A stretch of 64,000 nt of DNA from assembly GCA_018806985.1 (NCBI GenBank), contig JADANN010000256.1, positions 2,517,501 through 2,581,500 of the forward strand, written 5' to 3'. The translations under genes were made by a program, and so were the position numbers. This document shows, piece after piece, positions 1 to 11,514 of the stretch; position 1 is the first letter of the stretch, and every line of letters starts with the position of its first letter. A model generated the notes under the pieces. It saw only the letters and a list, made by a program, of their open reading frames with translations, did not search any database and was not told the DNA's origin. The DNA is from Angiostrongylus vasorum. Taxonomy: Eukaryota; Nematoda; Chromadorea; Rhabditida; Metastrongylidae.

Positions 1-261
1 TTCCTCCCAACTCTCATTCTAAACGTTTTGACCTTATGAGAAATTGAAAGACTTTTCGCTTGGAATTACCTCCGCAAACATCCTACAACATTACCATAGT
101 TGAATAATATTTGGTTCGCCCTCATTCACTAAAGATGTTGGCCACTGGCAACTGATGATATCGACTCTTCCGACTCTTCGGAGTCCTTCTTTATTAACAG
201 AGATGTAAAATGCGGAAAATAGCCTGGTGGCGTGATTGGATGGAGTCCCACTCGTAACCAC

Positions 262-301
262 ATGGCTCTGAAGAAGGCAAAATCGCCGAAACGTCAGCCA
301 T
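262..301 (+). ncRNA. Hammerhead ribozyme motif, best-preserved copy (HH1)
   Basis: The core CTGAAGA (268-274) is followed by one A, a 3-bp stem II (GGC 276-278 with GCC 285-287), GAAA (288-291) and CGTC (292-295). The flanks ATGGCT (262-267) and AGCCAT (296-301) form a perfect 6-bp stem I. There is no room for a closed stem III, but ACGT (291-294) is self-complementary, so two molecules could build it together. This matches the small dimeric hammerheads known from Penelope-like retroelements. The extra A after the core is shared by the other copies here. Cleavage would be predicted after C295. Activity is inferred, not shown. Confidence 0.7.
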
Positions 302-362
302 CGACAAACAACACCACCAACAACAACAGCGACAACGACAACAACAACAACGACAACGGAAA
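302..362. repeat. Imperfect (ACA/GAC)n trinucleotide-rich tract
   Basis: Short run of CAACAACACCACCAACAACA-like triplets directly after the hammerhead copy. It gives Asn/Thr-rich or Cys-rich translations in any frame, which look like low-complexity artefact rather than protein. Confidence 0.6.
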
Positions 363-399
363 CTTATACCAACCTCGCACCAGCTCAGCAAAATCAGTT

Positions 400-980
400 T
401 ATAGAACCGTAGAAATAAGCATATCAACTAACTATCCCAGATTTATAGAAAGCCGGTATTATGAGATGATTAATAGTTGGATATTTCTGAAATCCTTCCT
501 CTCCAAATTAGATATGGTAATCTTCCAGCTGAGGGTCCCTACAATGTTAACTACTTCAATGTCAATCAATAGGTCTGGTTAATCCAAACCCTTGTTTTCT
601 TAACTCTCAACACGAAAACGGATGAATGTAGCTTCAACGCGACTCCTAACTTGTTTCTTACTTTTCAACACTATACCCAAAAAAGCTTAAAAAAAGAAAG
701 AGCACTACTAAAGAACAGCTTGCATGATAGGTGACATTCATTGCGAGTTTGCTAGTTAAAGGACAGTGCAATCGTTGTCCACCAGCGTTTAAGCGGAGCT
801 GTGCCCTCATCCAAGAAGGTAATGAAGAGAAAAAACAACCTTTGCTCCAACCTCTTTTACGGAGACGGAGACCTTTGCACAGCCCAATATTATCTAAGAA
901 ATGTGCCACATTGTTTCGTTAGCAAGAACTCGTTTAGAACTCGAATCAACCATATGGAGCTCAATATCTGAAGGTTCACC
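400..980. other. No recognisable feature
   Basis: AT-rich single-copy-looking sequence. Short open frames exist on both strands but none shows family motifs or a convincing splice context. Confidence 0.4.
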
Positions 981-984
981 AGCA

Positions 985-1110
985 AAATATAACTACAATG
1001 ATGTCTACATATTTGCAGAACTCCATACCGCAGACTTTCGTCAGTTTTTAGTGTCCTTCTGACGCCGTTTTTAACACCCGAGTCGCCATGAACTACCATG
1101 ATAGTGAAAA
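985..1110 (-). repeat. SINE-D fragment
   Basis: Contains the family signature ACAATGATG...ATATTTGCAGAACTCC...CCGCAG shared with the copies near 14.1, 20.0, 39.7, 46.3 and 49.4 kb. In the best copies the tRNA-like head reads on the minus strand. Confidence 0.5.
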
Positions 1111-1229
1111 ATCAGTGGGGCGGTGTTCTGGTAGGTCTATGTGTCTATGTGAAATCGACAATCAATTCACAGTCTACTTTGCTAATTGTAGTCGAGACAC
1201 CCAGTTTTGGATTTCCTGAACGGCACTGG

Positions 1230-1800
1230 AAAAGCCAGCGTTAAATGGAGTACAATGATTTGAGCGAGCAAAGTTCAGAGAGCTATTTCCGGAAGTCATA
1301 TAGTATAGAAGCGCTTATATAAAGCATTTAGAGATGCAACTGTGGAAGACATCGCTGTCTGACTATATCGTCAATACGAGAAATCCTTTCGATTTTTGAA
1401 CAAAAACGTAGGAATCGCCAAAGGAAAACAGGCATTCTCACCCCGAATATACACAAGAGGAAGAGTACCACGGGCGACCTTACACTCTCTTCGGGAAGCC
1501 ACCGGCTAACTAATTAACCAGTAATTACGCGCTCATCTTTTCGACTAGTGATCTTCGTACTCTGTTATGCAACAGAGGTATAGGCTGACACTTGAACCAC
1601 GTAAAGAACTCTGCCTATCAACCACAGAGCAGTTGAACGATTTCTTCCGAAATTTAGCCGGCACTCACGTCTACCTGGATTGCGCATCTCAGATCTAGGA
1701 AGCTATCCCATCTCCGAGATATAGAAGTAGATCGATAGCAAAAACACATGATCTTTAACATAACAAGAAAGACAGGTGAAAGAACACAACTGATAGGTGG
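1230..1800 (+). pseudogene. RTE-B non-LTR retrotransposon fragment, C-terminal region
   Basis: Three-frame reading gives scattered remnants of the RTE reverse-transcriptase C-terminal half: LRAHLFD (about 1530-1550), then CYATE-like sequence, then a block ending SDL near 1690, equivalent to the conserved RSSDLR motif. The same order occurs in the fragment at 12490-13280, which it resembles base by base around 1610-1740 and 13060-13150. Stops and frameshifts are frequent, so this is a dead copy. The 149-codon open frame starting at 1748 overlaps the end of this region and is probably chance. Confidence 0.5.
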
Positions 1801-2835
1801 AGGCTGTAAGAGAATGCAGAAGACTTTTCAGATGAATACCCTAACGAAAGATGGAGGCATTCTTGGCTTACGTAAACTGTTTATTCTCGCAGATGAAAGC
1901 TTGGCAACCGAATGTGCCTTGCGAACTTCTCTATATTTAAAGCAAAGTATTTCCATGGAAGACGAAGAAACAATCGGGTGGAAAATGTGCGAGATCCCAC
2001 ACTTTGTAATCATGAAGAAGGATCATCCACCAACTTATGAACTTTTTTTCTTTCAATTTTTATTCCGCACTTTGCAGAATTTCTGTCAAAAAAAAAGCTC
2101 TGCTTGCATCAGATTCCGATTGTTCAGTCACTTCGTTATTTACAACGAAAGCCTCAACAGCAGAAAGCGGAAGAGAAACAGATTTATGGTGAAATGATGC
2201 GTAGTGTTTCACGATGATTCCATTGTATCAACTAAAGCGTGTCTTGTCACTAAAAAATGTAGAGATTTTAACACCTGCGTAGTGACTTGACTTCTATGGG
2301 AATCATTTGTTAAGTGATACCACGTCCGATACGAACTCTCCAAAGATCATTTTGTTTTCGTTGCTTTATTCCTGGTGTACGGAACTGCCTTCCTGCAACA
2401 CTTGTAACCAAGCGGTAGCTCGTTGGACTCAGATGGTGCGGATCGAGCGGAAATCTATATTTTGCACTTGGAAATACACAAAAAACCCTTCTTTAGGAAG
2501 ATTTCGTTGACCGTCGATTTTTCTAGCAACTGACCGTCATTCCAATTCTAGTCTTTATAATGAATCATAATTATCGTGCGAAATGGGCGCTTTTAACAAA
2601 TACAGAAATAGACTAAGTATAGGCTCCACGGCACTTCCAACGGCTAACAATGACATCTTTGACGGAAAACAGGAACATACGGCAGATTGTAGCATATATA
2701 CCACTTATACTCACAGCGCAATAGATCAAAGCCCCTTATTTAATTCTGCGGCATTCTCAAGGCGTCAAGTTGTTTGGCTATTGAAGTATCATCATATATC
2801 GTCGAAATTCCAGTACGTGCGTTAAAAGAAATGAA
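1800..2835. other. No recognisable gene; one 149-codon open frame at 1748-2197 (+)
   Basis: The open frame has no recognisable motif, signal peptide or splice context. The rest is AT-rich with nothing identified. Confidence 0.35.
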
Positions 2836-2837
2836 AA

Positions 2838-3074
2838 TCAAGGATAAAGCATTCGGCGTTGATACATCGCTGACGGATGCACCTCATTAAGCATTGTTCC
2901 TTTACGATGACTCGCGGTAGCTTAGCAATGCATCGAGTCGGTGCTGCTGTCCTTCCAAGCAAGTCTAGTACTATTTTGCCCATCCTGAAGGGATGGAAGG
3001 CATGATGAGCCTGGAGTGCAGGATCGAGCACATGCGTATTTTATGGCGCCCCCCGACCACTGCGCTACAAGAGC
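2838..3074 (-). repeat. SINE-A copy, diverged
   Basis: On the minus strand it begins with a tRNA-like head containing a box A (GTAGCGCAGTGG), continues through the family body (CCTTCCATCC, AGACTTG, GCAGCAC, GCGAGTCAT) and ends at the AACGCCGA...TTTATCCTT tail. It is homologous to the copies near 8.4, 15.5, 31.2, 36.6, 40.4, 45.6, 47.5, 49.7 and 59.5 kb. Confidence 0.7.
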
Positions 3075-3189
3075 CACGTGTATTACAACTTGAAATGAGG
3101 CTTTGATTATTGCAGCAGTAAAGCAAAATTAGGCGTCGTCGCGTAAGTGCTAATAGTTTCCTATTTAAATCCTGCAATCGGCTTTTTTT

Positions 3190-3310
3190 TAGCCACGGTA
3201 TTATTCAATAATTGACCGTTTTCTTGATGAGCAGACACGAGGTTGTTACTACATTATTTATTCATGATGCCTAACGTTTAGACAGATTCCACCTTCTTCA
3301 GAGTCTCGCA
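3190..3310 (-). repeat. Degenerate HH unit (hammerhead plus tail)
   Basis: Read on the minus strand, CTGAAGA (3301-3295) is followed by a hairpin-like stretch, TAAACGTT in place of GAAACGTC, and then the conserved tail with AACAACCTCGTG. The core is mutated at one of the GAAA positions, so activity is unlikely. Confidence 0.5.
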
Positions 3311-4270
3311 AGGTCAAGATGATGTGCAAGGTTTCATGGATGTAGCAAATTCATACGGTTGATCTTTATAATTCGTGAAAATGAGTGGAGGATTTCTTGA
3401 AAAATAGTGAGTGTTTGGAGAAGCTGTTTTCAGTGCGAGTGAAATTTTGCTTTCGGGTTTTTCTATTGGGGTTATGAAAGTATCTGTTAAGCTAGATCAC
3501 ACTTAGCAAAACGCCAAATGTTGAATAATTATTCACACTGACAGCATCACTTCCAAATATAGTAAGGATCTTTCTTAGTGAGCGAAATGTTTAAAGAAAA
3601 CGTTCTCAACACATTGGAAATGATAGCCATTGCAAACGTCCTTTCGAATACACCGCTCTCAAAAAGCTGAACATCGCTCAGGTTGACCCGATGTAAGAGA
3701 GAAGTACACGAAAAACATCTGTATTGATTGACTCTCAATGACATTGGCATACTGTAGAGCTGGATAATAACAACGACGTTCGCTCTGCAATTACATCTAT
3801 AATTACAAGTTATCTGACATTAAAAACAGACGACCGTTGAAAGTTTAATTACTTTTGTACTTTGGATGTTCCTAATTGCTCTCAATACGAAAACGTTACG
3901 CGAATATGTTTTTCATTCTTTTTCTTCTTTCGCTGAAATATTTGTTCTCATTTGTTTTTCTTTTCAAGGGGCCTTTCCACTTATTACAATCGGAAGAAAA
4001 TGGAAACCTCATTGTCTCAAACTTACCTTCAAAACACGGATGTAAAATAACGAGTAAGTTCCTATGTCCTTATATATTACTCACTAGTTACTACATTACT
4101 TAGCAAGAGGCCTCCCTGAACTTCATGGGTTTTGAACTGCTAGCTTTTTTTCTACAGAGTTGGAACTTTAAAGTGACCTTTTGTTCAGTGTGTTCCACTG
4201 CCAAGTTACTTTTTCGTCAGTTTCCCAAGATTGTCGTGTGTTGAATGTTGGGTTAAATTGTCGTTTATTC
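3310..4270. other. No recognisable feature
   Basis: AT-rich sequence. Open frames under 80 codons on both strands show no motif. Confidence 0.35.
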
Positions 4271-4278
4271 CTTGTTGA

Positions 4279-4326
4279 ACCTACCTTTTTTCTCTTTCTC
4301 TCTCTCTCTCTCCCTCTCCCTCTCTT
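4279..4326. repeat. CT-rich microsatellite
   Basis: Runs of TTTCTCTCTCTCTCTCTCCC-type sequence. Confidence 0.8.
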
Positions 4327-4529
4327 TAAATTGAGCTACCTTTCACCTCTTTTCTTATTTCTTTTGGATTGATTTTATGTTTACGAGAAAATCCACCTGG
4401 GTTTAATTAACTATGATGGCATTACATTAGCGTTTGCATCAAGTTCATGAAAGTCACTCGAAGACCAGTACTACTGCTAACAGTTCTTGATCTGTAGCTT
4501 GTTTTTTTTATTTCTGAAAGGGAAAAAGA

Positions 4530-4790
4530 CCTAGTTAATCACAACCAAAATGCTTCTGAGATGTGGATAAAACTCAGGACCTTTGATGGGCTTCGAATAA
4601 GCGATTACGCTTTCCGGCGGGTCAGGTGGTATAGCACAAATAGAGTTAAAAGAAGGCTGACAGAAAGGCAAAGCGAGAGTTCCGCTAGGTGTGTTGGGTA
4701 GCACATGAGCTCCGGAAAAATTAGTTAGAAACTCGAAGCCCGGCTGAGGTCTCGACTTTGCTCATATCTCATATCATTGTGGTTATATTT
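4530..4790 (-). repeat. SINE-D copy, diverged
   Basis: Shows the family order ATGCTTCTGAGAT, AACTCAGGACC, GGGCTTCGAA (a box-B-like GGTTCGA on the opposite strand), and later GCTGACAGAAAGGC. It matches the 46.3-kb copy best. Confidence 0.5.
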
Positions 4791-5115
4791 CACATGATAC
4801 CTTGCCACTGAAAACGACTAGACAGGAAATCAAAGTTGAAACATTAGTTAAATATGCTGAAGATGAAATTGTCCACCACAAGTTTTCTATTTCCATAAGC
4901 TAAGGTGAGTTTCCGCGAAAATCTTGTCGTGGTAGCTTCTCATTTTAAAAAAGCCGCATACTTCTCTTTGATAGTCTATGTACTAGAATATTCAACGAAA
5001 CGCATTTATTCTAAGTGGAGAAACCTTTAGTCAGCCTTCATCCACTACTTTTCGGCTTCACCGTAGGGCGGGTCTTTAGCTGGATTGGTGGGCGGAGTGA
5101 ACACTCATTTCAGCT

Positions 5116-7467
5116 ATGCACGTCGTTCAGGCGACCATCGTATTCCTTCTAGTGATTGGAGTCGTCACTTTAGCACACGTTCACAAGTTAGTTTCCTTGT
5201 TCATACATAAATGATAAACCAAAAAAAATATGATAACAAGGGCTGCCATATCCGGCAAAATTGAAATGGAATGTGATCTGAGCCACATTCCTTAGGAAGC
5301 GTTGTAAATCACTCAGAATAGTTTTCAATGAGCTAAATGCATTAGTGCCTTTCTGTAGTGCAATCAATGTACCCGTGCTAAATATATATAAATCTCCCAT
5401 GAGTTATGTAGTGACACGACGTCTGGTATTTCGTCATTCCACCACGACTCCACAATTGGCGGCAAGAGAAACGATCGACGGTACAGGTAGGACAACGTCT
5501 CGCCAAAACACCTATTCAGCTCCCATGTAAAAACTTGGATTTGAAAAAATGGAAGCGAGTGTCGATGACAGGAAGTCGTAACGTGTACAATGCACGTCGT
5601 TTCCATAAACGAACAACGAGAGGGATATGTATAGAACTCGATAGCACAAGCTTGAAGATTTCTTCCTGCGATTCTTAGAGAACATGCTGATAAAAAACAG
5701 ATTAGTTCTCAGCGAAATTTGCAATTTATTTCAAACAGAAAATAGCTTTGAATACATCTAATTTTCTCTACCTCAACTGGAAAATGGGGAAATTAACTTG
5801 CCATGTAACAATTACAGAACTTAGAAGAAGGAAATGAGAATGCTAAGAGCATGCACGTCTTTGAATCCACAGTTCTTCAAAAGTCGTCAGCTATCAGGTT
5901 CCATTGAATGTCACGAATACACCAAAACGGCTAACGACGAGTTTGTGACAATTCTTTGCAAAATTTCTGATCTAAGGCCTTCATGAATCAGTCATTAGTA
6001 GACGCTGATTCAGCGAAAGTTGAAAATACCGTTCCAGCTTTCTTAAATGGAACTGGAATACATCAGAAGAGGAGGTTTTCTTACCAAACATGTTATCCCT
6101 CGACTTCTTAGCTGCCACAGAATTTGAGCAGCTTCTTGCTGTCGGCTTTCTATGCTCAACCTGTAGTGCACTTATGATAAGCAGATAAGAATTGGACAAG
6201 ATGCAGAAGTAGACCTAAACATGTCTGCTTCTGTTGGCTAATAACGTTTTCCTCATTTTAGCTACTGACGTCGCTTAGTATTACTTCTCTACTTAGACAA
6301 GACCTATCTCCATATGTCTTGCTAGTGCGACTACTTCATCCTTTCGTTTCGTTGTATTGCAACCATCAGGCATGAAGGTGGTCGATTGTGTGGGTTCGGC
6401 TGCGAATTGGAGACGTGATATCCTCTTGTTTGGGAATACAGGGAGAGTGAAATTACTCCTGGAATCAGGAGATAGCTCTTATTTAGCTAATGCCTCACCA
6501 GATCTTCGCCACATGATGCAGTGTTAACGCGTTCTTAGTTGCCCGTTGTGGAAAAGGGGGAGGTCTTCCACCTTCTGGCTGGAGTTCCTTCCCAACGGCA
6601 CCATTCCTGCGATCAGCTGACCGATTATAGGGGGACATGGCGTGTTCAGCTTTTTTATGAACCAGTAGTGGAGAAAATGACAAAGAAATAGAGCATTAGA
6701 GAAACAACTGAAACAAAAATCAAGCCTCACACTGTGACGTTCATCAGACATTTTTTTGTGTATTTTTTCAATGTTTCCTTGGATTCTATTTAGTTAGGCT
6801 GTATTTGTGATGTTTTAGGCGATTCAACAACGACTTCTATGAGCTTCTGAACAAGTATCAGCGAGGACAAAAGTGAGTGACTTACAGTACATATTGCCAC
6901 ATTAGTTAATTATTCCATCAGAAAAACTGCCAGCGATACTTCTTTCCCTCTTCTCTACCGTAATGGAGGTTTTATGAGAACTGATGCTTTGTAACTTGGA
7001 AACAAGCTGTAAAGCTGTTTTTAATTTGTTTTCGAAACAGAAACGAACCTTTGTTGTTACATCTCTGCTGCATGATGATTAAAGCTTCAAACAGCTTTAA
7101 ATTAACAGTAAGTACTTTCTAAGGAGTTTTAGTGCTAATCGTATGAATGAATGTGCACAATTGAACTTATACCTACTCTAGTTGCAGTCTACACATAAGT
7201 GGTAAAGAAAAGTCTCATAGAATTTTAACCGATGGTTTATAACGAGGCAGCAGAATTCAGTAAAACGAAGAAACTTGTGAAGACCATCTTGCCAGACAAC
7301 AGGTGTTCGAAAATCTGACCCTCACCGTACTAGTCACATAGCGAATTATTTGATGTCGCTAATTTGCTTTCATTATTTGGCAGTTCCCAGCGTTGCGAAA
7401 ATTCATTCATTTGCAAGTTTACTGGGTTTCGAAGCACTTTCTGGAGCCGTTAATGGTGCCACCATGA
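5116..7467 (+). CDS. Candidate small secreted-protein gene, four exons
   Basis: Exon 1 is 5116-5186. The ATG lies two bases after a TTTCAG acceptor, the typical spliced-leader position. It encodes a signal peptide-like start (MHVVQATIVFLLVIGVVTLA) followed by HVHK. Exon 2 is 6819-6872 (TTTTAG acceptor, GTGAGT donor; RFNNDFYELLNKYQRGQ). Exon 3 is 7041-7107 (AACAG acceptor, GTAAGT donor; contains LLLHLCCMMIK). Phases match across all three junctions. The last exon is ambiguous: acceptor at 7384 gives a stop at 7465-7467, and acceptor at 7391 gives another short open end with two cysteines. No family was recognised. The Lys-Arg after the signal region could be a processing site. The introns contain no obvious repeats. 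Confidence 0.45.
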
Positions 7468-7469
7468 AG

Positions 7470-8400
7470 CGCTTCCGATTAAACTTCATAAAACCTTCTT
7501 TTCCCGCTGTGAGGCAGAAAACTAAACTGTTTTAGCAAGAATACGAATATGAGGAGCAATTTGCTTCATAGTGCGATCTACTCATAGCGTTTGAATCGAA
7601 ATTTCCTCTTAAATACCTATCTGAAAGGATATTTGTTGATAGCGCCACATCTGCCTTTAAAATTGAATTATCAAATATACAATGCATGCTTCTGGATTTG
7701 TTGGCACCGTTCTCTTGAGACCAAGATGCTCTAATATGTGCTCTTCACGGCAAATCAAAGCCATTCTGACTTATGAAATTTAACACTTTTATATATCCAC
7801 ATCCATAACCATTCGTTCGTGTTCTTGTAAGAAAAAAGAATTTCACCGGTCATCTATATTATCGGTGATAACTAACGTGAACACCTGTATTGCCTTTAGT
7901 CGTTCTTGCTACACTCTTGAACTCTGCGGAAACGAAAAGAACCAAGGATTCCATACAAAGCTCATTCTTCACCTGTTTCTTGATAAGGCAGTATCAGCAA
8001 TTGCCCTCAAGGCTCTGCTCTGTCGGCTAGGTCTACATATGGGGCGCTTGTCAGGTTCACCAAAGTCGACGAAAAACCCACACATTGGAAGCAAACACCA
8101 ATGGAATTATACCACACATTTTCTCTATTCATTTGATTGCTGACCAGTAGCCGACCCGAAATCACGCATGTACGCATGGAAATATCTATGTACATAGGAA
8201 ATGTGGAAGTTAATCCGAAATGACGAAGACAACGCGGCCACTCCCCTGCCTCAAAAGCAGGCTGTGGCCACGCTTTGCTTCTCCCTTAACCACTGCGGTT
8301 CCTGAGCAAAAACGCACAATTTTGGGACATATTTGGTCTCTCTGTTGTGACAGTTTTTATTCAAAAATGTTCTGTATATCGCTTTGGATATCAAATTTTA
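7470..8400. other. No recognisable feature
   Basis: Open frames up to 92 codons occur (7865-8143, +) but no motif or splice-phase chain could be built. Confidence 0.35.
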
Positions 8401-8404
8401 ATAT

Positions 8405-8685
8405 AAAAAAGGTAAAGCTCTCGGCGTTGATCAATCCCCTGAGGGATGCGCCATGCATTCGACTTCTTTAAGTATCGTTGGAGGTGAATAAATGCATATC
8501 TGGCCTTTACAATGACTCGCGGTGGCCTACCGATGTATCGAACTAGTGCTGCTATCCTCCCAGACAAGTCTGGTACCAATTTGCCGAGAGCGATGGAAGG
8601 CTTGGTGGGCCATAGGTGCGCGGATCGACTGCACTTGTGTATCGCAATGGCGCCTCCAACCACTGCGCCGCACGCGCCCTTTTTA
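8405..8685 (-). repeat. SINE-A copy, nearly full length
   Basis: tRNA-derived head on the minus strand (TGCGGCGCAGTGGTTGG, then a GATCGA-containing box B), body with GGTACCAGACTTGTCTGG, and an AACGCCGAGAGCTTTA tail. Confidence 0.8.
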
Positions 8686-8849
8686 CTGTTTCACTTTATT
8701 TTCCATATTTTTTCTGTTGATGTTGAGATAGTAGCTCTGCTGCATCCAACTTATTTGTAACACCTATCTACCGTCTGCAGCTACCTCAAACAAGTAGGTA
8801 ACCTTGTTTTCCAAGAAAACATTAGGCAATCGATAATTGGTCGAAAAGG

Positions 8850-9205
8850 GAGACAGTAGCGCAGTGGTTATCACCCCCGTTCATTGATTGCTCACGGATC
8901 GAATGGCATCCCAAGCCCTACAAACCTCTCATCCTTCTGGGGTTGGAAAATTGGTGAAAGAATTGTCTCGGACAAGCTGACTTCTAATATGCGCGATTTC
9001 GCCCCAGAATGGCTTTCTCAGTGTTCCAGGAGATTCGACTCGACATTGAATGACATTCGTGGAGATGATGAAGGAATCCTCAATTGGCAGCCGGAGTCAC
9101 ACGCAGAAACGTTCGATGACCTTGGTGGATGGTGAATGAGAGGAGACGAATCCAATGCGAAAAGTGCTAGGATCCGCACTGTGTGGCACATGTGCTGTCG
9201 AGTCA
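8850..9205 (+). repeat. SINE-B copy
   Basis: Box A AGTAGCGCAGTGGTTATC and box B-like GGATCGAATGGC, then the family body (CTTCTGGGGTTGG, GACTCGAC, CGTTCGATGACCTTGGTGG) and the 3' block AGTGCTAGGATCCGCACTGTG. Confidence 0.75.
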
Positions 9206-9540
9206 TGTAATATTAAAAAATTGATCAAAAAAGGCTTTGGAGTACTTTCAGATAATAAAATAAGCATGTGGGTTGTCTAGACTTTTGCACATTTATGAAG
9301 GTTATGAAGGTTCACTGATAACAGTGGTTCTTACTTTGATTATTTGACTTTTTGATTACTAAAATTAATTTTCATTGGAAATAATATAGCACTCACAGCG
9401 TTCCGTAAAAATTGGATATATTATTCTGAACAACCTGCAGGTGCATCCATGGATAACAACGATAGTAATAAATATTTACTACTAGCACTTGTAATTCCTA
9501 TAGCCATTAAGTAAATCAAGCCTGTTTTTCGTCCTTAGCT
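9205..9540. other. No recognisable feature
   Basis: AT-rich, no open frame of interest. Confidence 0.4.
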
Positions 9541-9544
9541 TGCG

Positions 9545-9990
9545 TGAGAGTGTGAAGTGCGTGTTCCAAAACCTCCCAACGGTTTACCGCCTCATCGTGG
9601 CTGGGATGTGTTCCTGGGTGTCGGATTGCGATGTACAGCGGAGGGATTCGTCCTCCCGGCAGGGTCTCCCAAGCTGAGAAGGAGTCCGGCGTTTCCATCA
9701 GGAAGACTAGCCAAAAGTAAACCAATACCAGGATCCACCACCGTCTTGGTATCAAAGTCGCATGGTGGTTAATCTCCCTCTGATCCACGAGGGCTGCTAC
9801 TGCCTGTCGTGGTGACGACCTGGGCAGACTTTGGCCAGGCTGTCCTCAGGGATTCCAGGGAACCACAATGGCTTAACCAACAAATCTCTAAAAGATGGTG
9901 ATTATGCTGGGGCCCGCACAACTAGTGAGGACGGGCCGTTCAAGCATCAAGTATCAAGTAAGAGAGTTCCAAAAAACACGACTTTTTGGG
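9545..9990 (+). repeat. Family C repeat, near full length
   Basis: Starts around GGTTTACCGCCTCATCGTGG and ends at CAAGCATCAAGTATCAAGTA. Homologous copies lie at 13.4, 29.4, 33.5, 41.2, 42.5, 42.8 and 52.3 kb. No protein coding is apparent. It is probably non-autonomous, type uncertain. Confidence 0.75.
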
Positions 9991-10390
9991 ATACAACTAA
10001 GAGTAGTATCACAACTATCTTATTAGCCGTATTCTTCTTATATGAGACTTCTTCCTGAAAAGTGAGGCTATTCCAAGAGCTGGTTGATCCTGCTGAAAAT
10101 GGATCCCTGTCTTATATAGCAGTTTGACGCCCAACAGAAAACGTGTACTTTCCCACCAATAACGACGAGACGCTAAACACTGCGCTGAAAATTAAATATT
10201 ATAATGAAAATGATAATAATGCAAATCAGATTAGTGCATGTTGCATTCGAGCAGTGAGGTGGAGGCAGCGCTCGTAAAGTAGATGTGTTAACCGCTCATG
10301 TAAGATGTAGAACAAGAAAACACTCGGGTAAACACGCGTTCAAACTTGATATTAACTTAGACAATTTAACGTCTTAATTAAATAAACAAA
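9990..10390. other. No recognisable feature
   Basis: Nothing identified, apart from a 14-base chance-length match to the start of 18S rRNA near 10080 (see rejected list). Confidence 0.4.
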
Positions 10391-10392
10391 TG

Positions 10393-10735
10393 ACGGGAAC
10401 CGCATTGCTAGCGATGCCGTTCATCGCGAGCGTGATTCTGGTTCGACCCCGACCCTGGGTCACCAGCTCCGTGGTCAGCAATTAGATGCCAGACTGTGTA
10501 CTGGGAACAGGTCACTCCCTGCGTCCAGGTGGGAGCTATTACGACTATCCCAAAACTCCAAGAAAAATCGACTTGACCAGCATTCATAAGGAAGATGAAA
10601 GCTCAAAGGGCAACCGATTTTAAATGCGAATAGTTCGGAGATCTTCCTAAATGATGGATGAGAGGAAACGGATCGAATGGAAGAAATGGAAGAACCGCAG
10701 AGTAGATGTCGAGATGGATCGTGTAAAATTCTAAA
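10393..10735 (+). repeat. SINE-B copy
   Basis: Head with GCATTGCTAGCGATGCCG and a box B-like TGGTTCGACCCCG, body with CTGCGTCCAGGTGGGAGCTA and GAAAAATCGACTTGACCAGC, and the 3' block GAACCGCAGAGTAGATGTCG. Confidence 0.75.
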
Positions 10736-10741
10736 AAAAGC

Positions 10742-10905
10742 AAATGAAAGTGTAATAATCCCCAAAACCGACTCTCTGTTAACCTCGGCATTGATTGATA
10801 ATTCGATGTTTTTTCCAATAAGCAGACAAGAGGTTGTTATTACAGAATTTATTAGGATACAATAGTTGAGGTTTCGGCGGTTTCGCCTTCCTCAGAGCAG
10901 TGTGA
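10742..10905 (-). repeat. HH unit with degenerate hammerhead (HH2)
   Basis: On the minus strand CTGAGGA, a 4-bp stem II GGCG/CGCC and GAAAC are intact, but the cleavage triplet reads CTC instead of GTC. The conserved tail follows: AACAACCTCTTG, then AATGCCGAGGTTAACAGAGA at the far end. Confidence 0.65.
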
Positions 10906-11111
10906 CAAATTACTGAACTAGTCTCTTACATAAGACATGTAAATTAACGAAAGCTATGCTATTTCATTAAAGGTCCTGAGGCTTAATATTTCAGAAAACG
11001 GATTTTCTATAAACGTCGGCATAAACAATCTATATATGTATATAAATCCCAAGCGCCATTGTTGTACTGAGAGGTTGGTATCAGTTGTCTTCGTTGTCAT
11101 GATTCGGTGGT

Positions 11112-11150
11112 GGCCGACGTTTCGGCGACTTCGCCTTCTTCAGAGCCTGG
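11112..11150 (-). ncRNA. Hammerhead ribozyme motif (HH3)
   Basis: Minus strand: CTGAAGA (11143-11137), stem II GGCG/CGCC with a loop AAGT, GAAA, CGTC ending at 11116. Stem I is GGCT with GGCC (4 bp, one G-U). All core bases are intact. It lies about 140 bases downstream of a PLE C-terminal coding remnant on the same strand. Confidence 0.65.
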
Positions 11151-11159
11151 ACGTATTTT

Positions 11160-11510
11160 ATGTAACGATACCCATATAATTTGGTGAATTATCTACAGTA
11201 GTAATGAGAATCTAGTATACAAATTATAGTCATTTTGTTTAAAACTGCTCACCGTTTTTTTGCTGTGGGACCGCCTTTGTGTTGTTCACGTGGGATGACA
11301 GTTGATGCCCACCCAAATCAAAAGGATCCATTTGAAAAAAAGAGTAAGTTCACGTGCGAGAGGGAAGCATTCGTCTTTCTGGCTCATCTCTGAAGTTTTG
11401 AAGTTTATGGAAAACGCTTCGAGAGTCTTGCGCGTTGACGTTTCATAAAAATTATTTAATAGGAGAAAGGGATAAACTTTTTTAGTTAATTTCTCAATTT
11501 TTTCCACACC
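11160..11510 (-). pseudogene. Penelope-like element remnant, C-terminal end
   Basis: On the minus strand, RKTLEAFSINFKTSEMSQKD followed by ECFPLARELTLFF (about 11440-11330) matches the conserved end of Penelope-like element proteins, where RKTLEAFWI and an ECxxIxxELxPF block close the GIY-YIG domain. Everything upstream is missing, and the hammerhead HH3 sits downstream, as expected for the element's 3' region. It is a truncated dead copy. I am confident of the family and less of the exact ends. Confidence 0.6.
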
Positions 11511-11514
11511 ACAA

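Noticed and set aside
300..362. CRISPR-like or structured array
   Set aside because: Simple imperfect trinucleotide repeats with no spacers.
1748..2197. 149-codon plus-strand open frame as a gene
   Set aside because: It begins within a decayed RTE fragment, has no motif, signal peptide or splice context, and its length is possible by chance in a 64-kb window.
10080..10095. CTGGTTGATCCTGC, identical to the start of 18S rRNA
   Set aside because: Only 14 bases match; the next bases and everything around diverge, so no rRNA gene or fragment is supported.
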